Positions 36,074-48,400 of a stretch of 64,000 nt of DNA are shown in pieces. Under the pieces are notes generated by a model. It was given only the letters and a program-made list of their open reading frames with translations, was not told the origin of the DNA and ran no database searches. This DNA is from Litoditis marina (taxonomy: Eukaryota > Nematoda > Chromadorea > Rhabditida > Rhabditidae), in assembly GCA_964036275.1 (NCBI GenBank), contig OZ038439.1, forward strand, positions 4,975,412 through 5,039,411. Reading direction: 5' to 3'. Position 1 is the first letter of the stretch. Every line of letters starts with the position of its first letter. The position numbers and the translations under genes are program-made.

Positions 36074-38229
36074 TCAGGAACGGGGAAATGGGGTGAGGTA
36101 TAGTGGTACGGAACATGGGATTGGGGCAGGGTACCGAAATATGTGGTAAAACACGACCAATTCGAGGCGGGGAGAAATACGTAACTGGATAACCGGGTCG
36201 GGGACAGGGAAGTCGGGTACGGTATGCTGGTACGGAACATGGGATTGGGGGCAGGGTACCGAAATATGAGGGTGAAACACGACAATTTTGGGGCGGGGGA
36301 GGGATAGGCAAACGGGAAACTGGGTCAGGGACGGGGGAATGGGGTGAGGTATAGTGGTACGGAACATGGGATTGGGGCAGGGTACCGAAATATGTGGTAA
36401 AACACGACCAATTTGAGGCGGGGAGAAATACGTAACTGGATAACCGGGTCGGGGACGGGGAAGTCGGGTACGGTATGCTGGTACGGAACATGGGATTGGG
36501 GGCAGGTTACCGAAATATGAGGGTGAAACACGACATTTTCGAGGCCCGGAAAATGGGTTAAAACACGACCAATTTGGGGCGGCAAGGGATACGCAAAAAA
36601 GAAATTGGGTCAGGTACGGGAAAATAGGGTAGGGTATGGTACGGAACATGGAGTTGGGGGCAGGGAACCGGAATATGGGGTCAAACGCGACACGTTTAGG
36701 GCGGGGAGGTATACGCAAATAGGAAACTGGGTAAGGGACGGAGAAATGGGGTACGGTATAGTGGTACGGAACGTGAGATTGGTGGCAGGGTACCGAGAAA
36801 TGGGGTAAAACACAACAAGTTTGGGGCGGGGGAGGGACAGGCAAACGGGAAACTGGGTCAGGAACGGGGAAATGGGGTGATGGTATAGTGGTACGGAACA
36901 TGGGATTGGGGCAGGGTACCGAGAAATGGGGTAAAACACAACAAGTTTGGGGCGGGGGAGGGATAGGCAAACGGGAAACTGGGTCAGGAACGGGGAAATG
37001 GGGTGAGGTATAGTGGTACGGAACATGGGATTGGGGCAGGGTACCGAGAAATGGGGTAAAACACAACACGTTTGGGGCGGGGGAGGGATAGGCAAACGGG
37101 AAACTGGGTCAGGAACGGGGAAATGGGGTGAGGTATAGTGGTACGGAACATGGGATTGGGGCAGGGTACCGAGAAATGGGGTAAAACACAACAAGTTTGG
37201 GGCGGGGGAGGGATAGGCAAACGGGAAACTGGGTCAGGAACGGGGAAATGGGGTGAGGTATAGTGGTACGGAACATGGGATTGGGGCAGGGTACCGAAAT
37301 ATGTGGTAAAACACGACCAATTCGAGGCGGGGAGAAATACGTAACTGGATAACCGGGTCGGGGACAGGGAAGTCGGGTACGGTATGCTGGTACGGAACAT
37401 GGGATTGGGGGCAGGGTACCGAAATATGAGGGTGAAACACGACAATTTTGGGGCGGGGGAGGGATAGGCAAACGGGAAACTGGGTCAGGGACGGGGGAAT
37501 GGGGTGAGGTATAGTGGTACGGAACATGGGATTGGGGCAGGGTACCGAAATATGTGGTAAAACACGACCAATTTGAGGCGGGGAGAAATACGTAACTGGA
37601 TAACCGGGTCGGGGACGGGGAAGTCGGGTACGGTATGCTGGTACGGAACATGGGATTGGGGGCAGGTTACCGAAATATGAGGGTGAAACACGACATTTTC
37701 GAGGCCCGGAAAATGGGTTAAAACACGACCAATTTGGGGCGGCAAGGGATACGCAAAAAAGAAATTGGGTCAGGTACGGGAAAATAGGGTAGGGTATGGT
37801 ACGGAACATGGAGTTGGGGGCAGGGAACCGGAATATGGGGTCAAACGCGACACGTTTAGGGCGGGGAGGTATACGCAAATAGGAAACTGGGTAAGGGACG
37901 GAGAAATGGGGTACGGTATAGTGGTACGGAACGTGAGATTGGTGGCAGGGTACCGAGAAATGGGGTAAAACACAACAAGTTTGGGGCGGGGGAGGGACAG
38001 GCAAACGGGAAACTGGGTCAGGAACGGGGAAATGGGGTGATGGTATAGTGGTACGGAACATGGGATTGGGGCAGGGTACCGAGAAATGGGGTAAAACACA
38101 ACAAGTTTGGGGCGGGGGAGGGACAGGCAAACGGGAAACTGAGTCAGGAACGGGGAAATGGGGTGAGGTATAGTGGTACGGAACATGGGATTGCGGCAGG
38201 GCACCGAGAAATGAGGTAAAACACAACAA
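36074..38229. repeat. 1,160-bp duplication inside the satellite
   Basis: The B block and following A monomers from about 36074 recur from 37234 with an offset of 1,160 bp (eight 125-bp monomers plus one 158-bp chimera and small indels). Confidence 0.85.
36485..36643. repeat. 158-bp chimeric satellite monomer (example)
   Basis: Distance from GGAACAT at 36485 to the next GGAACAT at 36643 is 158 bp instead of 124-127. The extra ~33 bp comes from a repeated internal segment: GAAACACGACATTTTCGAGG is followed by TTAAAACACGACCAATTTGG. The same chimera is present in each complete B block. Confidence 0.85.
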
Positions 38230-38393
38230 GTTTGGGGCGGGGGAGGGATAGGCAAACGGGAAACTGGGTCAGGAACGGGGAAATGGGGTGAGGTATAGTG
38301 GTACGGAACATGGGATTGGGGCAGGGTACCGAGAAACGGGGTAAAACACAACACGTTTGGGGCGGGGGAGGGATAGGCAAACGGGAAACTGGG

Positions 38394-41300
38394 TCAGGAA
38401 CGGGGAAATGGGGTGAGGTATAGTGGTACGGAACATGGGATTGGGGCAGGGTACCGAGAAATGGGGTGAAACACAACAAGTTTGGGGCGGGGGAGGGATA
38501 GGCAAACGGGAAACTGGGTCAGGAACGGGGAAATGGGGTGAGGTATAGTGGTACGGAACATGGGATTGGGGCAGGGTGCCGAGAAATGGGGTAAAACACA
38601 ACAAGTTTGGGGCGGGGGAGGGATAGGCAAACGGGAAACTGGGTCAGGAACGGGGAAATGGGGTGATGGTATAGTGGTACGGAACATGGGATTGGGGCAG
38701 GGTACCGAGAAATGGGGTAAAACACAACAAGTTTGGGGCGGGGGAGGGACAGGCAAACGGGAAACTGAGTCAGGAACGGGGAAATGGGGTGAGGTATAGT
38801 GGTACGGAACATGGGATTGCGGCAGGGCACCGAGAAATGAGGTAAAACACAACAAGTTTGGGGCGGGGGAGGGATAGGCAAACGGGAAACTGGGTCAGGA
38901 ACGGGGAAATGGGGTGAGGTATAGTGGTACGGAACATGGGATTGGGGCAGGGTACCGAGAAACGGGGTAAAACACAACACGTTTGGGGCGGGGGAGGGAT
39001 AGGCAAACGGGAAACTGGGTCAGGAACGGGGAAATGGGGTGAGGTATAGTGGTACGGAACATGGGATTGGGGCAGGGTACCGAGAAATGGGGTAAAACAC
39101 AACAAGTTTGGGGCGGGGGAGGGATAGGCAAACGGGAAACTGGGTCAGGAACGGGGAAATGGGGTGAGGTATAGTGGTACGGAACATGGGATTGGGGCAG
39201 GGTACCGAGAAATGGGGTAAAACACAACAAGTTTGGGGCGGGGGGGGGACAGGCAAACGGGAAACTGGGTCAGGAACGGGGAAATGGGGTGAGGTATAGT
39301 GGTACGGAACATGGGATTGGGGCAGGGCACCGAGAAATGGGGTAAAACACAACAAGTTTGGGGCGGGGGAGGGATAGGCAAACGGGAAACTGGGTCAGGA
39401 ACGGGGAAATGGGGTGAGGTATAGTGGTACGGAACATGGGATTGGGGCAGGGTACCGAGAAATGGGGTAAAACACAACAAGTTTGGGGCGGGGGGGGGGA
39501 CAGGCAAACGGGAAACTGGGTCAGGAACGGGGAAATGGGGTGAGGTATAGTGGTACGGAACATGGGATTGGGGCAGGGCACCGAGAAATGGGGTAAAACA
39601 CAACAAGTTTGGGGCGGGGGAGGGATAGGCAAACGAGAAACTGGGTCAGGAACGGGGAAATGGGGTGAGGTATAGTGGTACGGAACATGGGATTGGGGCA
39701 GGGTACCGAGAAATGGGGTAAAACACAACACGTTTGGGGCGGGGGAGGGATAGGCAAACGGGAAACTGGGTCAGGAACGGGGAAATGGGGTGAGGTATAG
39801 TGGTACGGAACATGGGATTGGGGCAGGGTACCGAGAAATGGGGTAAAACACAACAAGTTTGGGGCGGGGGAGGGATAGGCAAACGGGAAACTGGGTCAGG
39901 AACGGGGAAATGGGGTGAGGTATAGTGGTACGGAACATGGGATTGGGGCAGGGTACCGGGAAATGGGGTAAAACACAACAAGTTTGGGGCGGGGGAGGGA
40001 TAGGCAAACGGGAAACTGGGTCAGGAACGGGGAAATGGGGTGAGGTATAGTGGTACGGAACATGGGATTGGGGCAGGGTACCGAGAAATGGGGTAAAACA
40101 CGACAAGTTTGGGGCGGGGGAGGGATAGGCAAACGGGAAACTGGGTCAGGAACGGGGAAATGGGGTGAGGTATAGTGGTACGGAACATGGGATTGGGGCA
40201 GGGTACCGAGAAATGAGGTAAAACACAACAAGTTTGGGGCGGGGGAGGGATAGGCAAACGGGAAACTGGGTCAGGAACGGGGAAATGGGGTGAGGTATAG
40301 TGGTACGGAACATGGGATTGGGGCAGGGTACCGAGAAACGGGGTAAAACACAACACGTTTGGGGCGGGGGAGGGATAGGCAAACGGGAAACTGGGTCAGG
40401 AACGGGGAAATGGGGTGAGGTATAGTGGTACGGAACATGGGATTGGGGCAGGGTACCGAGAAATGGGGTAAAACACAACAAGTTTGGGGCGGGGGAGGGA
40501 TAGGCAAACGGGAAACTGGGTCAGGAACGGGGAAATGGGGTGAGGTATAGTGGTACGGAACATGGGATTGGGGCAGGGTGCCGAGAAATGGGGTAAAACA
40601 CAACAAGTTTGGGGCGGGGGAGGGATAGGCAAACGGGAAACTGGGTCAGGAACGGGGAAATGGGGTGATGGTATAGTGGTACGGAACATGGGATTGGGGC
40701 AGGGTACCGAGAAATGGGGTAAAACACAACAAGTTTGGGGCGGGGGAGGGACAGGCAAACGGGAAACTGAGTCAGGAACGGGGAAATGGGGTGAGGTATA
40801 GTGGTACGGAACATGGGATTGCGGCAGGGCACCGAGAAATGAGGTAAAACACAACAAGTTTGGGGCGGGGGAGGGATAGGCAAACGGGAAACTGGGTCAG
40901 GAACGGGGAAATGGGGTGAGGTATAGTGGTACGGAACATGGGATTGGGGCAGGGTACCGAGAAACGGGGTAAAACACAACACGTTTGGGGCGGGGGAGGG
41001 ATAGGCAAACGGGAAACTGGGTCAGGAACGGGGAAATGGGGTGAGGTATAGTGGTACGGAACATGGGATTGGGGCAGGGTACCGAGAAATGGGGTAAAAC
41101 ACAACAAGTTTGGGGCGGGGGAGGGATAGGCAAACGGGAAACTGGGTCAGGAACGGGGAAATGGGGTGAGGTATAGTGGTACGGAACATGGGATTGGGGC
41201 AGGGTACCGAGAAATGGGGTAAAACACAACAAGTTTGGGGCGGGGGGGGGACAGGCAAACGGGAAACTGGGTCAGGAACGGGGAAATGGGGTGAGGTATA

Positions 41301-42400
41301 GTGGTACGGAACATGGGATTGGGGCAGGGCACCGAGAAATGGGGTAAAACACAACAAGTTTGGGGCGGGGGAGGGATAGGCAAACGGGAAACTGGGTCAG
41401 GAACGGGGAAATGGGGTGAGGTATAGTGGTACGGAACATGGGATTGGGGCAGGGTACCGAGAAATGGGGTAAAACACAACAAGTTTGGGGCGGGGGGGGG
41501 GACAGGCAAACGGGAAACTGGGTCAGGAACGGGGAAATGGGGTGAGGTATAGTGGTACGGAACATGGGATTGGGGCAGGGCACCGAGAAATGGGGTAAAA
41601 CACAACAAGTTTGGGGCGGGGGAGGGATAGGCAAACGGGAAACTGGGTCAGGAACGGGGAAATGGGGTGAGGTATAGTGGTACGGAACATGGGATTGGGG
41701 CAGGGTACCGAGAAATGGGGTAAAACACAACACGTTTGGGGCGGGGGAGGGATAGGCAAACGGGAAACTGGGTCAGGAACGGGGAAATGGGGTGAGGTAT
41801 AGTGGTACGGAACATGGGATTGGGGCAGGGTACCGAGAAATGGGGTAAAACACAACAAGTTTGGGGCGGGGGAGGGATAGGCAAACGGGAAACTGGGTCA
41901 GGAACGGGGAAATGGGGTGAGGTATAGTGGTACGGAACATGGGATTGGGGCAGGGTACCGGGAAATGGGGTAAAACACAACAAGTTTGGGGCGGGGGAGG
42001 GATAGGCAAACGGGAAACTGGGTCAGGAACGGGGAAATGGGGTGAGGTATAGTGGTACGGAACATGGGATTGGGGCAGGGTACCGAGAAATGGGGTAAAA
42101 CACGACAAGTTTGGGGCGGGGGAGGGATAGGCAAACGGGAAACTGGGTCAGGAACGGGGAAATGGGGTGAGGTATAGTGGTACGGAACATGGGATTGGGG
42201 CAGGGTACCGAAATATGTGGTAAAACACGACCAATTTGAGGCGGGGAGAAATACGTAACTGGATAACCGGGTCGGGGACAGGGAAGTCGGGTACGGTATG
42301 CTGGTACGGAACATGGGATTGGGGGCAGGGTACCGAAATATGAGGGTGAAACACGACAATTTTGGGGCGGGGGAGGGATAGGCAAACGGGAAACTGGGTC
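38394..42400. repeat. 2,002-bp duplication inside the satellite
   Basis: A run of about sixteen monomers with marker variants (GATGGTATAG, GATTGCGGC, long G runs, CACGTTTGG) at 38394-40396 repeats in order at 40396-42400. Corresponding positions are consistently 2,002 bp apart. Confidence 0.87.
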
Positions 42401-45400
42401 AGGGACGGGGGAATGGGGTGAGGTATAGTGGTACGGAACATGGGATTGGGGCAGGGTACCGAAATATGTGGTAAAACACGACCAATTTGAGGCGGGGAGA
42501 AATACGTAACTGGATAACCGGGTCGGGGACGGGGAAGTCGGGTACGGTATGCTGGTACGGAACATGGGATTGGGGGCAGGTTACCGAAATATGAGGGTGA
42601 AACACGACATTTTCGAGGCCCGGAAAATGGGTTAAAACACGACCAATTTGGGGCGGCAAGGGATACGCAAAAAAGAAATTGGGTCAGGTACGGGAAAATA
42701 GGGTAGGGTATCGTACGGAACATGGAGTTGGGGGCAGGGAACCGGAATATGGGGTCAAACGCGACAAGTTTAGGGCGGGGAGGTATACGCAAATAGGAAA
42801 CTGGGTAAGGGACGGAGAAATGGGGTACGGTATAGTGGTACGGAACGTGAGATTGGTGGCAGGGTACCGAGAAATGGGGTAAAACACAACAAGTTTGGGG
42901 CGGGGGAGGGACAGGCAAACGGGAAACTGGGTCAGGAACGGGGAAATGGGGTGATGGTATAGTGGTACGGAACATGGGATTGGGGCAGGGTACCGAGAAA
43001 TGGGGTAAAACACAACAAGTTTGGGGCGGGGGAGGGACAGGCAAACGGGAAACTGAGTCAGGAACGGGGAAATGGGGTGAGGTATAGTGGTACGGAACAT
43101 GGGATTGCGGCAGGGCACCGAGAAATGAGGTAAAACACAACAAGTTTGGGGCGGGGGAGGGATAGGCAAACGGGAAACTGGGTCAGGAACGGGGAAATGG
43201 GGTGAGGTATAGTGGTACGGAACATGGGATTGGGGCAGGGTACCGAGAAACGGGGTAAAACACAACACGTTTGGGGCGGGGGAGGGATAGGCAAACGGGA
43301 AACTGGGTCAGGAACGGGGAAATGGGGTGAGGTATAGTGGTACGGAACATGGGATTGGGGCAGGGTACCGAGAAATGGGGTAAAACACAACAAGTTTGGG
43401 GCGGGGGAGGGATAGGCAAACGGAAACTGGGTCAGGAACGGGGAAATGGGGTGAGGTATAGTGGTACGGAACATGGGATTGGGGCAGGGTACCGAGAAAT
43501 GGGGTAAAACACAACAAGTTTGGGGCGGGGGAGGGATAGGCAAACGGGAAACTGGGTCAGGAACGGGGAAATGGGGTGAGGTATAGTGGTACGGAACATG
43601 GGATTGGGGCAGGGTACCGAGAAATGGGGTAAAACACGACAAGTTTGGGGCAGGGGAGGGATAGGCAAACGGGAAACTGGGTCAGGAACGGGGAAATGGG
43701 GTGAGGTATAGTGGTACGGAACATGGGATAGGGGCAGGGTATCGAAATATGTGGTAAAACACGACCAATTCGAGGCGGGGAGAAATACGTAACTGGATAA
43801 CCGGGTCGGGGACAGGGAAGTCGGGTACGATATGCTGGTACGGAACATGGGATTGGGGGCAGGGTACCGAAATATGAGGGTGAAACACGACAATTTTGGG
43901 GCGGGGGAGGGATAGGCAAACGGGAAACTGGGTCAGGGACGGGGGAATGGGGTGAGGTATAGTGGTACGGAACATGGGATTGGGGCAGGGTACCGAAATA
44001 TGTGGTAAAACACGACCAATTTGAGGCGGGGAGAAATACGTAACTGGATAACCGGGTCGGGGACGGGGAAGTCGGGTACGGTATGCTGGTACGGAACATG
44101 GGATTGGGGGCAGGTTACCGAAATATGAGGGTGAAACACGACATTTTTGAGGCCCGGAAAATGGGTTAAAACACGACCAATTTGGGGCGGCAAGGGATAC
44201 GCAAAAAAGAAATTGGGTCAGGTACGGGAAAATAGGGTAGGGTATGGTACGGAACATGGAGTTGGGGGCAGGGAACCGGAATATGGGGTCAAACGCGACA
44301 AGTTTAGGGCGGGTTGGGATACGCAAATGGGAAACTGGGTCAGGTACGGTATGGTACGGAACATAGAGTTGGGGGCAGGGAACCGGAATATGGGGTAAAA
44401 CACGACAAGTTTAGGGCGGGGAGGTATACGCAAATAGGAAACTGGGTAAGGGACGGAGAAATAGGGTACGGTATAGTGGTACGGAACGTGAGATTGGTGG
44501 CAGGGTACCGAGAAATGGGGTAAAACACAACAAGTTTGGGGCGGGGGAGGGACAGGCAAACGGGAAACTGGGTCAGGAACGGGGAAATGGGGTGATGGTA
44601 TAGTGGTAGGGAACATGGGATTGGGGCAGGGTACCGAGAAATGGGGTAAAACACAACAAGTTTGGGGCGGGGGAGGGACAGGCAAACGGGAAACTGAGTC
44701 AGGAACGGGGAAATGGGGTGAGGTATAGTGGTACGGAACATGGGATTGCGGCAGGGCACCGAGAAATGAGGTAAAACACAACAAGTTTGGGGCGGGGGAG
44801 GGATAGGCAAACGGGAAACTGGGTCAGGAACGGGGAAATGGGGTGAGGTATAGTGGTACGGAACATGGGATTGGGGCAGGGTACCGAGAAACGGGGTAAA
44901 ACACAACACGTTTGGGGCGGGGGAGGGATAGGCAAACGGGAAACTGGGTCAGGAACGGGGAAATGGGGTGAGGTATAGTGGTGCGGAACATGGGATTGGG
45001 GCAGGGTACCGAGAAATGGGGTAAAACACAACAAGTTTGGGGCGGGGGAGGGATAGGCAAACGGGAAACTGGGTCAGGAACGGGGAAATGGGGTGAGGTA
45101 TAGTGGTACGGAACATGGGATTGGGGCAGGGTACCGAGAAATGGGGTAAAACACAACAAGTTTGGGGCGGGGGGGGGGGACAGGCAAACGGGAAACTGGG
45201 TCAGGAACGGGGAAATGGGGTGAGGTATAGTGGTACGGAACATGGGATTGGGGCAGGGCACCGAGAAATGGGGTAAAACACAACAAGTTTGGGGCGGGGG
45301 AGGGATAGGCAAACGGGAAACTGGGTCAGGAACGGGGAAATGGGGTGAGGTATAGTGGTACGGAACATGGGATTGGGGCAGGGTACCGAGAAATGGGGTA

Positions 45401-48400
45401 AAACACAACACGTTTGGGGCGGGGGAGGGATAGGCAAACGGGAAACTGGGTCAGGAACGGGGAAATGGGGTGAGGTATAGTGGTACGGAACATGGGATTG
45501 GGGCAGGGTACCGAGAAATGGGGTAAAACACAACAAGTTTGGGGCGGGGGAGGGATAGGCAAACGGGAAACTGGGTCAGGAACGGGGAAATGGGGTGAGG
45601 TATAGTGGTACGGAACATGGGATTGGGGCAGGGTACCGAGAAATGGGGTAAAACACAACAAGTTTGGGGCGGGGGAGGGATAGGCAAACGGGAAACTGGG
45701 TCAGGAACGGGGAAATGGGGTGAGGTATAGTGGTACGGAACATGGGATTGGGGCAGGGTACCGAGAAATGGGGTAAAACACAACACGTTTGGGGCGGGGG
45801 AGGGATAGGCAAACGGGAAACTGGGTCAGGAACGGGGAAATGGGGTGAGGTATAGTGGTACGGAACATGGGATTGGGGCAGGGTACCGAGAAATGGGGTA
45901 AAACACAACAAGTTTGGGGCGGGGGAGGGATAGGCAAACGGGAAACTGGGTCAGGAACGGGGAAATGGGGTGAGGTATAGTGGTACGGAACATGGGATTG
46001 GGGCAGGGTACCGAGAAATGGGGTAAAACACAACAAGTTTGGGGCGGGGGAGGGATAGGCAAACGGGAAACTGGGTCAGGAACGGGGAAATGGGGTGAGG
46101 TATAGTGGTACGGAACATGGGATTGGGGCAGGGTACCGAGAAATGGGGTAAAACACGACAAGTTTGGGGCGAGGGAGGGATAGGCAAACGGGAAACTGGG
46201 TCAGGAACGGGGAAATGGGGTGAGGTATAGTGGTACGGAACATGGGATTGGGGCAGGGTACCGAAATATGTGGTAAAACACGACCAATTCGAGGCGGGGA
46301 GAAATACGTAACTGGATAACCGGGTCGGGGACAGGGAAGTCGGGTACGGTATGCTGGTACGGAACATGGGATTGGGGGCAGGGTACCGAAATATGAGGGT
46401 GAAACACGACAATTTTGGGGCGGGGGAAGGATAGGCAAACGGGAAACTGGGTCAGGGACGGGGGAATGGGGTGAGGTATAGTGGTACGGAACATGGGATT
46501 GGGGCAGGGTACCGAAATATGTGGTAAAACACGACCAATTTGAGGCGGGGAGAAATACGTAACTGGATAACCGGGTCGGGGACGGGGAAGTCGGGTACGG
46601 TATGCTGGTACGGAACATGGGATTGGGGGCAGGTTACCGAAATATGAGGGTGAAACACGACATTTTCGAGGCCCGGAAAATGGGTTAAAACACGACCAAT
46701 TTGGGGCGGCAAGGGATACGCAAAAAAGAAATTGGGTCAGGTACGGAAAAATAGGGTAGGGTATGGTACGGAACATGGATTTGGGGGCAGGGAACCGGAA
46801 TATGGGGTCAAACGCGACAAGTTTAGGGCGGGGAGGTATACGCAAATAGGAAACTGGGTAAGGGACGGAGAAATGGGGTACGGTATAGTGGTACGGAACG
46901 TGAGATTGGTGGCAGGGTACCGAGAAATGGGGTAAAACACAACAAGTTTGGGGCGGGGGAGGGACAGGCAAACGGGAAACTGGGTCAGGAACGGGGAAAT
47001 GGGGTGATGGTATAGTGGTACGGAACATGGGATTGGGGCAGGGTACCGAGAAATGGGGTAAAACACAACAAGTTTGGGGCGGGGGAGGGACAGGCAAACG
47101 GGAAACTGAGTCAGGAACGGGGAAATGGGGTGAGGTATAGTGGTACGGAACATGGGATTGCGGCAGGGCACCGAGAAATGAGGTAAAACACAACAAGTTT
47201 GGGGCGGGGGAGGGATAGGCAAACGGGAAACTGGGTCAGGAACGGTGAAATGGGGTGAGGTATAGTGGTACGGAACATGGGATTGGGGCAGGGTACCGAG
47301 AAACGGGGTAAAACACAACACGTTTGGGGCGGGGGAGGGATAGGCAAACGGGAAACTGGGTCAGGAACGGGGAAATGGGGTGAGGTATAGTGGTACGGAA
47401 CATGGGATTGGGGCAGGGTACCGAGAAATGGGGTAAAACACAACAAGTTTGGGGCGGGGGAGGGATAGGCAAACGGGAAACTGGGTCAGGAACGGGGAAA
47501 TGGGGTGAGGTATAGTGGTACGGAACATGGGATTGGGGCAGGGTACCGAGAAACGGGGTAAAACACAACACGTTTGGGGCGGGGGAGGGATAGGCAAACG
47601 GGAAACTGGGTCAGGAACGGGGAAATGGGGTGAGGTATAGTGGTACGGAACATGGGATTGGGGCAGGGTACCGAGAAATGGGGTAAAACACAACAAGTTT
47701 GGGGCGGGGGAGGGATAGGCAAACGGGAAACTGGGTCAGGAACGGGGAAATGGGGTGAGGTATAGTGGTACGGAACATGGGATTGGGGCAGGGTACCGAA
47801 ATATGTGGTAAAACACGACCAATTTGAGGCGGGGAGAAATACGTAACTGGATAACCGGGTCGGGGACAGGGAAGTCGGGTACGGTATGCTGGTACGGAAC
47901 ATGGGATTGGGGGCAGGGTACCGAAATATGAGGGTGAAACACGACAATTTTGGGGCGGGGAAAGGATAGGCAAACGGGAAACTGGGTCAGGGACGGGGGA
48001 ATGGGGTGAGGTATAGTGGTACGGAACATGGGATTGGGGCAGGGTACCGAAATATGTGGTAAAACACGACCAATTTGAGGCGGGGAGAAATACGTAACTG
48101 GATAACCGGGTCGGGGACGGGGAAGTCGGGTACGGTATGCTGGTACGGAACATGGGATTGGGGGCAGGTTACCGAAATATGAGGGTGAAACACGACATTT
48201 TCGAGGCCCGGAAAATGGGTTAAAACACGACCAATTTGGGGCGGCAAGGGATACGCAAAAAAGAAATTGGGTCAGGTACGGGAAAATAGGGTAGGGTATG
48301 GTACGGAACATGGAGTTGGGGGCAGGGAACCGGAATATGGGGTCAAACGCGACAAGTTTAGGGCGGGGAGGTATACGCAAATAGGAAACTGGGTAAGGGA

